From Anisakis pegreffii (Eukaryota; Nematoda; Chromadorea; Rhabditida; Anisakidae), in assembly GCA_035041965.1 (NCBI GenBank), contig JAPYMA010000736.1:1-64000 (forward strand): 64,000 nucleotides of DNA, given 5' to 3'. Positions 40,017-50,500 of this stretch are shown here, one piece after another. A model generated the notes under the pieces. It did no database searches. It was given only the letters and a program-made list of their open reading frames with translations, and was not told the DNA's origin. Both the position numbers and the translations under genes were made by a program. Every line of letters begins with the position of its first letter. The stretch's first letter is position 1.

Positions 40017-40096
40017 GGTCCCCATTGGGGTGGGGGAGAAATTGTCCATTTTTAGGTAATTTGGGGGTGTTTGGGGGTAGTGGGGGGGGAGGGGGT
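40017..40096 (+). other. G-rich tract with G-quadruplex potential
   Basis: Runs of guanines on the plus strand: GGGGTGGGGGAG near 40028, then GGGGGTGTTTGGGGGTAGTG and GGGGGGGAGGGGG up to 40096. Four or more G-runs of at least five bases with loops of one to five bases satisfy the usual intramolecular quadruplex pattern. It is exceptional in this AT-rich window. Confidence 0.8.
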
Positions 40097-41504
40097 CGGA
40101 TAGAATCCGCGTCAATATTAGAGAATTCATCGTATTAATTTTTAATGATCATATCGAATTCGGCGGCTGAAATGATGATGATGGCTTGTCTGTTCGTTTG
40201 CTGCTGACGGCTTTCACATTTTTGGCAGTTTTCGTGGAAACAAGACAATTTAACAAGAGGCAATCAATCAACAAGCAGCAATATTTTTGATTAATGAATC
40301 TGAATATGAATCTGAGTGCTCTGATATTCTCACAGGGATCGGATATTTTTATCGTAAGCTCTTAAAGCATTCCGTTATGACAAGTCAGTATGTGTTTATT
40401 GACAATTTGTGAATCCCTTTGAGAGCTTTTTTAAATCGCATTTTAAGGATTAAGTTATCGTCAGATCATCATAGAGTAGCCTTGGCTATCGTTTTTGAGC
40501 CTATTTTAAAAACACTTCAGTCGGAAATGCGCTTAGTGCTGCATAGCGTTAAGAACACTTTAAATTGTTCCGCAAATTATCCCATCAGACGGATCAACGA
40601 TCCGTAATCCGTGAATATCCGCAGAGAAAAATTTCAGTTGCGTTCATCTTCCAGTTGAAACGGATATTTGAAACGATGAATATAGTGAGAGCAACAACTA
40701 CCAGGATTATCCCATTATCGTAGCTTTACTTATCCTCAGGTCTTATCCTAAGTTCACGTTGAGATTTTTGAGTTGATGGTTTGAGAACAAGGAATTATTT
40801 GTTGTAAAATTTATTTAAACGCAAAATTGCGGCAGAAAGCGAGAGCTAATCCCAGTGTAATCCATTGTGGTGTTATCCGGCAATTATCCCAATCCAATCT
40901 GAACTGTTCTTTTGATTGTCCATTTTCAGAAGGAAAGCGAAACAATTTTGCGGCGGATTTCCTTTAATTGTTTCCTAAAAAATCACAGAAATATGTCTCC
41001 AAAAAAGGTATTTCACAAAGTATCGTCGTTCATAGCGTTATATTAGCCCATGCGACTGGAGGCGGAACCATCAGATATTTTGCTGATATCCATCGATATC
41101 CCACATCACTCATTGTCGCTATCGGAGGATTAAGGAACTCCACAGCCATTCTAAAGCCTAGCCGGAGCCGGATGCTTTCAAATAAGTGAGCTTCAGTCTC
41201 TGGTTCGTTGTTGACGTTGAACTGTCGTATCCAAATCGCAAGCTTTTGCAATCCCAGATCGTATGGGGCACCTGGGGATTCTGGGGTTCATCCCAAATAT
41301 CTCCTGAAACATTGTGTGGTGAGAAAAAAATTGAACATTCGAATCATTTTCTCGAAAATAGGACACTTCTAAATGATGTGTTCTGAGTTCTGAGTAGACA
41401 TCGACTTTATAAAATTGATCGTTCTGCCTTAACGATCCACATTAACGATCCCAAGCAATTGGCTAATGCAGTCAGCTTTATGAGCCGAGATCAATTGGAT
41501 GGCC

Positions 41505-41535
41505 GGATGGATATAGCTCAGTTGGATTAGCTAGC
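41505..41535 (+). other. tRNA-like A-box fragment
   Basis: GGATATAGCTCAGTTGGATTAGC reproduces a tRNA D-arm with a consensus A-box (TAGCTCAGTTGG). No matching B-box or closing acceptor stem follows within 100 bases, so this is a tRNA fossil or SINE head and not an active gene. Confidence 0.4.
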
Positions 41536-41937
41536 AGTAGTGATAATCATAAATTTTGCCAATGCGCAAACGTTTCATTCAGTTGGCTGATCCACTTTAT
41601 TGGCTGATATCAATTATACGGGATGATGCTCTAAAAATGTGGAATTAGTTTTCTGTTGCCATACATGATTAGGTTATAAATCATGATAGTCCGTCGATCG
41701 TGAATGTTATCCTCTGAAAAGTCTACTTTTAGACGCCTCCCCGAGACGTTTTCTTTTATATTCATCAATATCCAGTCATTGGTTAGTTTGAGTGAGATCT
41801 ATCCAATGGACAAAGTTTTACGCCAAATTTTTTCGATTTTTGAAATATTATTTCGCCGCTGGCTTCTGCCTTTTGCTTCAATGTTCTTACAATTAGAAGT
41901 ATTCACGGACATCACGGATTTCTTCTCAATTTTAATC

Positions 41938-42030
41938 CTTTTTTTATCCTATTTTTTAATCCTTTTATCCTCCTTTTTATCCTTTTTATCCCTCAATTAT
42001 CATTTTTATCCTTTTTATCCCTTATACCCT
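41938..42030 (+). repeat. TTTTTATCC pyrimidine-rich repeat
   Basis: A degenerate run of TTTTTATCC/TTTTTATCCC units on the plus strand, about 130 bases upstream of the acceptor of the small secreted peptide gene. It could be a promoter-proximal pyrimidine tract or a plain minisatellite. Confidence 0.75.
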
Positions 42031-42159
42031 TTATCATTTTCGACGATTCAATTGAGTGAGAATTTCATCTCCATTGATTATTCAATCGCTAATTTTCATG
42101 CTAGCGATCATGCCTGATAGTTTTTCGTTGTTATCAAATGATCATGCAAATGAACAGGT

Positions 42160-42169
42160 TGTATTTCAG
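42160..42169 (+). promoter_or_regulatory. candidate trans-splice acceptor before peptide gene
   Basis: TGTATTTCAG ends 37 bases before the ATG at 42207. It matches the nematode acceptor consensus and has no evident coding exon upstream, so a spliced leader could be added here. Confidence 0.4.
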
Positions 42170-42206
42170 GTTGCCAAGAAGTACAATCAAACAAGCGAGA
42201 TCAAAC

Positions 42207-42461
42207 ATGAAACAAGTCAGCACACTACTATCAATTGTTTTTATTATTACACTGATGGATAATATCGAAGCTGGAACATGGCTCTCGTTTAGTGAGTTAC
42301 TTTCTGAATCACTCAATGCACCTAAAGATTTTGCCGGATCAACGAGATTATACCCACAAAATCCATTGTTTCCACTTAATAATCTATAGTTTCTCATTAT
42401 TTTTTCAGTGTTTCAATGCCTTCCTGTCCAAATTTGTTGCCAATCATCAAGGAACAAATAA
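42207..42461 (+). CDS. short secreted cysteine-containing peptide, two exons
   Basis: Two exons, 42207-42291 and 42409-42461, are separated by a 117-base intron with GTGAGT donor and TTTTTCAG acceptor; the junction is phase 1 on both sides. The 45-residue product begins MKQVSTLLSIVFIITLMDNI, a typical signal peptide with cleavage likely after NIEAG. The second exon adds MFQCLPVQICCQSSRNK with three cysteines and a basic end. The stop codon overlaps an AATAAA hexamer. No family was recognised; a neuropeptide-like or other short secreted peptide is possible. The second exon is open in two other frames for a similar distance, so the 3' part depends wholly on the splice choice, and the first exon could also join a more distant exon. 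Confidence 0.45.
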
Positions 42462-43177
42462 ATATTCACAAATTATCGCTCCTCATCGAGTTCAATCAAC
42501 TGATCAGTAACAAATGAGATTTAGTTAATCCATACTCCAGCCTTAGATCGAAAATTGCCTCTATAGATCAGAAGATTAATTGATTAAACACCTTTTTTGG
42601 AATTCATCGATCCCGATGCCCTTTGAATGTATCTCGGATGGTGTGCGTGATCTTACATCAGTGAATTTTGAACTGAAACGACTCAACTGTAGATGTGAAA
42701 CGATCGATAGAATATAGTTGAAAGCCATTTAAGAATGCTAATCAATCAAATGCAACAGGCCAATGTTTCTGTTACGGCTAGCTGAATCGTCCCTGCGGTA
42801 TAATTTGAGGACGACATTGGTAACTAGTAACTTCGCTAGATTGTAGGAAGATTTACGATCAAGTTCGGTCATTAATTCCAAGTCCATTCGGAGTGTCTTA
42901 TGAGGTGAAGATGATAAAATCTCAAAATGGAGTCCTCAAGGGATTAGATTGGTTGAATGCAATTAGTGGAAATGTGGATGGCATGTTAATTACTCACTGA
43001 GGAATTGAAGCAATCATGCTATTAGTCTTGTCCATAGGCTTAGAATATTTCAAACTTTGAAGCATAGTCTTGGAATGAAAATTTTTAAAAATTCCATTGG
43101 AACTATTTGTTGTTTGCCTTAAAAAACTTCGTTCATTCAAGCCCTCTTGGATAAAAATGTTAAAAAGAAGGAAGGGG

Positions 43178-43941
43178 ATGAGTCCTGAAGAGAATTCGGA
43201 TCAAAACCAGGACAAGGACAAGGATTCCGAGACCTTTTCGGTCGATGAGAGGCGACTGTCCCATGAAGTGATCTATCTGTCTAAAGTGATCTGAAGTGAT
43301 CATTCAGAGTGGCTTTTTAAATTCAGATCACGGAGGTGGCGAACTTGGCAATGGTCTAGCATCGGGACCACTGGTTCCTGCGGCAGACTTGGCTCGTTTG
43401 GTGCGATCTTGCGATGAAGACTATGTGAGCACTTACTTCTTCACATTGCTTAAATCTTTTAAAACCATCGCAATTCTGTTCCACGATTTGGGTAAACTGT
43501 TCCTATTCTATTCCATCGTTCGGTTGTTATTTTTCTGTTCTTAAAAATCACTGAAGTGAAATGAATTGGAAGCAATCGTTTTTTGGAGATCTTTCCTCTC
43601 AAATGTCTGCAAAATTTTATTGTTAAAACTGTGGCAATCGTTTGATTTGACAATAATCTCATAACATTTGACAATAATCTCATAAGATTTGTCAATAATC
43701 TCATGAGATTTGACAATAATCTCATAAGATTTGACAATAATCTCATAAGATTTGACAATAATCTCATAATTTGACAACAATCTCATAAGATTTGACAATA
43801 ATCTCATGAGATTTGACAATAATCTCATGAGATTTGACAATAATCTCGTTCCAGGTAAAGCAGGGTAATGCGATAACAGCACAGCAAAGACGTACGGCAG
43901 AATTGTGCAAAACCCTATTCGATATGCTCTCAAGGAAATAA
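43178..43941 (+). CDS. small protein of unknown family, three exons
   Basis: Exons 43178-43267, 43308-43424 and 43855-43941 join in phase 0 at both junctions and give 97 residues. The N-terminus is acidic and polar (NSDQNQDKDKDSE). The middle has a Gly-rich stretch and PLVPAADLARLVRSCDEDY. The C-terminus (NAITAQQRRTAELCKTLFD) has the look of an amphipathic or coiled-coil helix, as in small adaptor subunits. No family is claimed. The first intron is only 40 bases (GTGATC...CATTCAG), short but possible in nematodes. An in-frame ATG at 43156 would add seven residues. The stop TAA overlaps AATAAA. The second intron contains a 21-bp tandem repeat. Confidence 0.55.
43645..43848 (+). repeat. 21-bp tandem repeat in an intron, about 10 copies
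   Basis: Unit ATTTGACAATAATCTCATAAG, repeated head to tail with variants (CATGAG for CATAAG, GTCAATA for GACAATA) and one shortened unit near 43765. Because the unit is a multiple of three it opens long false reading frames on the minus strand. It ends a few bases before the CCAG acceptor of the last exon of the small-protein gene. Confidence 0.95.
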
Positions 43942-45337
43942 AGTTTGATCGCCACTCACAAATCATCCTCGTCGTCGTCTGTAATTTCAACCTGTAAAAT
44001 CGCGATTCTTTTCATGCATTTCCACGCGTTTTTGCCGTAAATTCGATGCAAACCTCTCGTCTGAACTGTACCCAAATGTTTAATATTCTTGAGATGAGGT
44101 GTTGAAAGTCCGCACGTTTCAATCTCAGCAGTAACCACGATCGCTTACTTTCAAATGTCGCGATTGAATCAAAAAAGTGAATCAAAGAGCCGTGAAAATT
44201 CAACCAGACAGCGTTCAGATGAGGTTTCAACAACGATCTCAATCCAATATCAGTAATTAATTGCACATGCCGATTATTGGGCCGTATCATGCATTATTGA
44301 GCCGTATTTGTTTTGTCGAATACACACAATATGTGTATGTATTCGTCTATCCATCATTCGTTCTCACTGTTATCCATGCTAAATACAGTAAAACTTGTTG
44401 ATGAAATGATCTAATGTGATCATCGTGATCTACAGAGACTGATCAATACCACTGATCAATACCAAGCATCAAATTATTGATCTATCAATCAAGTCAATAG
44501 AGCCACGCTCCAAAGGATCTATAATATATCACGGATAAGGATCTGACGGAAGGATCGAAGCTAGTCCGAATGCACAGTTATCCAATTTCAAATGTTTCTT
44601 CCATAAACTATCAGAAGGCAGAAAATACAAAGTTTACCAGATCACATTTAATTGGTACAATCAGATTTATTTTAATAAATTTGATTTTTTAAGGATTCAT
44701 CGAAATATTTATCGGTAAAAACGATCACCATATCACGTGTGTATTCATTGATTCAACAACACTTGCTTCGTTGTCGTCACTATCGTTGCAGATGCAATTA
44801 ATTGGTATCACTACCGAATGAAATTCTCGTCTCATCCTTGCCTAGACTCGTTCTCGACTCGGCACTCTCACGTGTTTTTTGTGTGAACAGCTCAGTGGTC
44901 ACTTGAGTGGTATCTGCCTGAGTTCGATCACAACCGTGATTGCTCTTAAGTGCAGCTCGTTGAGTGCGCTTTTTGAGTTTCACCGACGTTTTCGTGCCAA
45001 GTCGTCTTTTTCAACGTGATTCTCTGCGTGTTGCTCATTCGACGACTCCTGTTGTGTCGTATCAGGCTGCAAATCAACCGTCCTGAAGCAACTAGCTAGC
45101 TAGCTCGACCAAATGATTAACCAAATGACACATCTCTCTACCGACTTGACAAGTCGCTCTTTTCGATTTGGGATTGATACACCGTTAGCAAGGGATTCTG
45201 ACAGAATCAGGCGAAAATTTTACTACCCTCACGAGTAGCACCAAAATTCGAAGCAAATAATATCGACGAGCTGGATGTCCTGGTCAAATTCACTCGAGTC
45301 ATGTCTCTGAGCGCTTCTAATTCCTTGACTCGAGAGT

Positions 45338-45384
45338 AGTTTTTGGTTTGTATGAAATTTTCGATTTCATACAAACCAAAAACT
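45338..45384. repeat. perfect 21-bp inverted repeat with 5-base loop
   Basis: Arm 45338-45358 (AGTTTTTGGTTTGTATGAAA + T) is the exact reverse complement of 45364-45384, with loop TTTCG. Transcribed from either strand it would fold into a flawless 21-bp hairpin. Confidence 0.95.
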
Positions 45385-45469
45385 GATGTTTTCATAATCT
45401 GATACTGAGGAACGGAAGGCTGTTGAGCCTTCATAACGTTATGTTTATGACTGGTATTCGTAACAGTTT

Positions 45470-45603
45470 GCCTAACGGTCAGTCTGCCTATTAGGCGAAA
45501 TATCCGTTAAAAAACCGTAAGTTAGGCAAATTGTCCGTTAGACAATGTGTCTTTAGGCAAACTGTCGTTAGACAAAATGTCTTTAGGCAGATTGACGGGT
45601 ACC
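45470..45603 (+). repeat. palindromic GCCTAAAGAC element copy
   Basis: Contains GTTTGCCTAACGGTC, ATTAGGCGAAATATCCGTTA, TTGTCCGTTAGACAATGTGTC and ends CTTTAGGCAGATTGACGGGTACC, matching the 3' part of the copy at 32001-32180. The 5' terminus is degenerate. Confidence 0.8.
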
Positions 45604-46916
45604 ATTCATAAGATAGTTGGATGCTTACTCCGAGTTTGCTGGAATGCGTCTCAGATGCTGTCACAGAAAAAGCTGCTGGTGTTGGAGCTTGAGTTGAACC
45701 TTTACTCATCGTTATTGACGGTCGCCATTTCCATCGTTCACAGTTTGCGATCCACCAACAGGATATCATTAATACTGTCAATATATCGACGAATAATGCT
45801 AAAAAACAACGAATAATGCCACTTTATTCCCATTTGTAGTCATATTATGATAACATGAACCGTGAGCCATCTGACATGAGCTAGCTGCTTGTTCGTTTCT
45901 CATCAGTTTCAAACATCAAATGCTACTGATCATAATGGATAATCCAGTTAAGCCATTCGATCATGGCTTTGAAAGTTACAATGACCTGAAAAATCTCGTC
46001 GGAGACTTTAATACTGCGTACCTGAAAAAATTTCGCTTCGAAATACATTGCTCTATGTTTTCAGATGCTTGCTCTTTAATTTATCAACCGATGGATTGAG
46101 ATTCTTCGACGGCTGCAATCCAAAATGACCGAGACGACTACGGCAATCGACCACACTGCTTGAAAAAATTTATACAAAATGATGGGCTAACTAAGGGAAT
46201 CTGAAGAGAAAGTATGTGGTAACATGAGAGGCATTGGAAATTACCATGCTAATCACTGATTTAGAAGTTTTCATAAACTTGATCAGCTCATTTGAGAAGC
46301 TGGATCGACTTGTTCCTATGCTAATTTATTCATTTCTTTGCATATTTGATCACAATTATTGTGATCATTGATCACTTATTTGATCACTTTTTTCACCACA
46401 GGCTTTTTTCGTGATGATAACGATATCAGCATAGGGTTATCACCAATTTCCACAAAATTTTGGTTCAAACTACTGATCTTGTGCTAGTATCATTAGCTTT
46501 ACGAGTAACGCGAATGTACTCGGTGTATATGAAATAGTATTGTTGGTGACAACATACAGTCATAAATTCGCATTGAATTAATGTAATTGCTGATCAAATT
46601 TGGAACAGATCATAAGAAACAGATCAGATCATCATAACAGATCAGATCAATAAATTATACGAATGCTTTTCATAGCCTCGTAAAAGCTGTTCAGTTGAAT
46701 CGTTGAAGTTGATTGATTTCCGTGATCAGCTGAAAGATCGTTGAAATACAAATGAATCTACGAATCTACAAATTCGAAAATTTACATACTCAAATAGACA
46801 AGACAAATCATAGATTTTTGTATGCAAAATTAACGCAATCAAACGTCAGCTTAGTGCTTTTTAGTAGCATTTTCGTCATTTGCTATTGTTTTGTGTTTTA
46901 TAAACGGTTGTTTTGA

Positions 46917-47249
46917 GTGAAAATTTTTGTATTGAACAAAGTATTTTGGGTTAGTCATCGATCAGCATCGATCCACCTTGATCTTCGTGCTCTGTTTCTT
47001 GTCAGTCCTGCCAGCGGTGAAGTTTTTCGAACGATAAGATTACCGTCTATCGCCGGGATGGATTTCCAGTCCAAGGGGAAGTTTTTCCCAGTCCAAGGGG
47101 AACTTCCGGATTTTGGCTTTCTAAACACTCCGGTCTCGGATATTCCGACTTGGAGTAGTTGTCAAGGAAGATCTTTTAACGATGGAGATAATCGACAAAT
47201 TAGAATTGTGTCTGTAGCCGAGGACCAGGCTGCCTTGATTCTTTATTGA
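46917..47249 (+). other. unassigned 110-codon open frame
   Basis: The frame is open with somewhat higher GC than its surroundings and contains stretches such as DLRALFLVSPASGEVFRTIR, but it has no domain, signal peptide or splice partner that I can recognise. A short internal duplication (GTCCAAGGGGAA twice near 47070-47100) lies in it. It could be a single-exon gene, a relic or chance. Confidence 0.25.
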
Positions 47250-47520
47250 TTTATCGGAAATGCCAGCTAGGTCGAATAAACTCAGAAAAGTCACCATATC
47301 TAAGAAACTAGACATTTTCGGTCGATATACTTTAAAGTCATGATTGCTTTTGATACTTCAAATGGATGTTTATACCATTATTACTGTTTGTTCTCTGATG
47401 ATCATTACCTTCATTACTAGTACTGTCATGTAAATATTATCATTATGGTTATTGTATTGATCTTAATATTGGTTTATCTCAAGCATTGACTGATCGGTAG
47501 ATCGACTGGCTGAGAGCAGA

Positions 47521-47526
47521 TTGCAG
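47521..47526 (+). promoter_or_regulatory. acceptor TTGCAG at 5' end of CPEB gene model
   Basis: TTGCAG ends 55 bases before the first usable ATG (47582). The intervening bases are open in the same frame, so this may be either a trans-splice or 5' UTR acceptor, or a cis acceptor of an internal exon with the true start further upstream. Confidence 0.35.
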
Positions 47527-47581
47527 AAGAGATCAGCATCGCGGGGAGCAGCTTAGCAGTAGCGAATGTCAGCGAAACGCA

Positions 47582-50500
47582 ATGTCAGATAGATCCACAC
47601 CAAAAGGTTCTTCATCGCGATTACCAACCAGACGCTTGAAGTCAACCAACTTGGGAGAGCACAGCTTTTGGACTGATACATCACCGACTGGCAGTGTGAG
47701 CTGTTTGTTCATTCCTTCGGATTAACAGTCATTATCTTTATATCGCCGTTCATAATTAAAAATCACGAATTAGAGTGGACAGAAGCAATTTGATATGGAT
47801 TCAGTATGGTTAAACTGTTCAGTTGAGCACTTCAGTTGACATGACCGTTTCAATTGCAATCAATTGATCGTATTATCGATTGATCATTGATCGTATTAGA
47901 TATAATACGATCAACTAATTGATCAGCTAATTGATCTTATTAATATGTCCCGCTGTGTTCTTCAGCAGTTGCAGAGCTGGAAAATTTCAGTTAAGCAGCA
48001 ATTCAACGAACACAACATCGATGTCATCGACAGACGATCGTAGCAAGAAGATGCAACATTGTTCTGTGGGCGTAGGCGGAAACGCTGTTGCAAACTCAGG
48101 CTCAGGCTCAGGCTCAGGCTTGGAGGCTGAACAGTGTACGGCTGGAGGAGTAATAGGTTCGACTAGTGGGCGCCGGTCGTTGCGGAAACAACAACGTCGT
48201 GGAGTGAATGCTATAGCTCGCGCAGAACATCATGATGAGACTCTAGTTGAGAGTAATATTTCGAGCGGAGCCGAAGAGGTGTGCTGAGCGATTTTAAAAA
48301 TTTTTCAAAAGCTCTGAATTAAGTATTCTTTCATTTTCGGGAAGAATTGAGCTCTAGGGTGAAGGTTGTTGAACTCGAGTCATACATCGGTAAGTAGGAA
48401 GGTGGTGATTAAAATATTTACGGTTTGAGATGTTTGCTAAAAAAAGGCACACTGGACGATCTTTCTATCTCAGCTAGATGCCTGATCGGCTGTTTGATCT
48501 CAGCTCTATAAAAACCTCAGTCATTAACGTTTGTACTTGGTGCTGCAGTTAAATTCTGCCTCTTTACCTAACTAATCTATAGAACAGGAAGAAGAGAAAC
48601 ATCAGGATGAGGCGAAACAATCACCAAATAAGTTGGTACATACAGCACTGGAGTTGGCCTGGTCACTGTTCGGTCCGAACACGACCGTAGTAAAGACTCT
48701 ACAGATGTCACGAAATCACAGAAACGGCGGCCAAGAGCCACATTCACTATCGTCAGGTGAGAACGCTTGAGGTTTTGACGAATAAACTTGCCGTATGTTT
48801 GGTGTGAACTGAAGATATCATTCGTTTCTCGGTAATCGATAATCGATAATCGATAAACTTCAAAGCTGATCTCCAGCTCAAGCAGGTTAAAGCTTGGGGA
48901 TCTGGTGAAAATATTGATCAATCAGAGCATTAGACAATTACTATAAGCACTTTTAGCTAGGGATAAGATGTTTGAATAGATAACTATAGGCGAGCAATTT
49001 CATTGGACGGTTGAGCTGTCTACCGTACTCGCTCGCGGTTGTTAAAGCCGCAAGCCACGCCCACTTCTTACAGTATGCGCGATGGTCATTGGCTACGCCT
49101 CCCAGCCTACATGCTAAGAGTAGGAGGCGTTGTAATGCTAAAGTAACTGCTCTGAAAGCGTAGAAAATGCCGAATTTTAGTATGAAAACGTTCAGTCAGA
49201 GGGAAATTGCCATTGGAAAGGCTGTGACAAGAGAAGATCCATCAAATTTTCGCATTCGCATTCGGCAAATCTTTCTAAAACTCTGATTTGTTCTGCAGCA
49301 CCGGCTGTTGAATGTCTTCTTGATGATACTGTCGCGACTAGCGCGAAAAGCCAGCTTACAATGATGATAGTAGTACTTAAATCAAATAGAAATGCTTGAG
49401 CAATGGGCCGATAGTGTAGTGGTGTTTAGATGCTGGGCTTTGAGGATGCGATTGATCTGTTCAGAGGGCGTGAGTTCGATTCGATTTGCAGAACGCGTCG
49501 GTGCAAAATCTTTGACAAAGTTAGATCTCATTCAAGAGATCACAATCAAGAGGGCTTAGTTTCGACAATACGAATTTGCAGATGTCATCATTGCAATAGT
49601 TATCAAACAGAACGATTCTAAGTGGATTTAAACTCCATTTTTTGATAAACTCTCGTTCTGAAGATCTCACACTTACAGAATACGCGTCGCCAAGCGATGA
49701 GGATTCGGCCTCATTGAAGGAGGACGTAGAAGGTTCGTGCTGTCGGGAATTGCGCCACCTGAGGCGTTGTGCTAGCGATAGCGCTTTGTTCGTGCACAGC
49801 AACAGCTACGAAACGGCACTAAATGGAGCGATTTCGTCCGCCTACGGAGTCAACTTCAACCAGCTTCACAATAACCCGAATAACAGCAAAAATTTCCCAT
49901 CGTTAGGGGTTAGGAATTAATTTTTTGCTGAGATACAATGCTGTGGAAGGAAGTGATCAATCGAGTCGATCAAACCCATTCCTAATCGATAGCTTTCACC
50001 TGAGTCAATATCGATTAGTTTTTACGACAGATCTCAGAGGCTGATCCCTATCTTCTTTAGCAAACCATATGAAGTTCCTGGCGTCGAAAGTGATGCCGTT
50101 GTTCGATAGTAACTGTTGGACCTCACCACAAGCACAAACTTGATCATTCATATCTCCGACGGTGAAAATGTAGAGTTTGAGGTCACCACAAGCTCTAATC
50201 GGGCTGACTAGAGCTAACAAAAAGAGGAATTTAAATTCTGGGAACTGATAGAACGTAGCTGAATTCAGGACAACTTCTGTGGTGCTGGTGAAAGAACAGC
50301 GGAGGATTCTGGGATTACGGATACGGCCGCAAAAAAGATTGGAAGAGCAGAGGCAGCAGCTCATGGTGACGCATTCGCGAAACAGAAGCCGAATAAGATC
50401 CATGCTCAGCTAAAGACTGCTACAAACAGTGGGATTTTGGGATATTTCAAATCCTTTCAGACTGTGAATTGCCTTTCAGGGTAAAAGCTGTTCAAGAGGA

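Larger units (their letters stand above)
37226..42160. other. intergenic, mostly featureless
   Basis: Contains a duplicated segment (37405 and 38306), a possible exon (37702-38030), a TTGA repeat (39401-39427), a G-rich tract (40017-40096), a tRNA-like A-box (41505-41535) and a TTTTTATCC pyrimidine repeat (about 41938-42030). No other gene could be supported on either strand. Confidence 0.45.
43942..47520. other. intergenic upstream of CPEB gene
   Basis: Holds a perfect hairpin (45338-45384), a palindromic repeat copy (45470-45603) and an unexplained open frame at 46917-47249, each listed separately. Clusters of GATC-containing words (for example 46610-46650) are frequent. The CPEB promoter should lie at the 3' side. 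No other gene is supported. Confidence 0.45.

Noticed and set aside
43645..43848. CRISPR-like array
   Set aside because: The 21-base units are contiguous, with no unique spacers, and the DNA is eukaryotic.
43459..43990. Long minus-strand open frames with YEIIVKS repeats
   Set aside because: They are produced by the 21-bp tandem repeat, whose unit is divisible by three. They overlap an intron and the last exon of a gene on the other strand and show no domain.
49404..49504. Functional tRNA gene
   Set aside because: A- and B-box-like sequences are present, but the total length is about 100 bases, the anticodon stem does not pair and the T-stem is mismatched.
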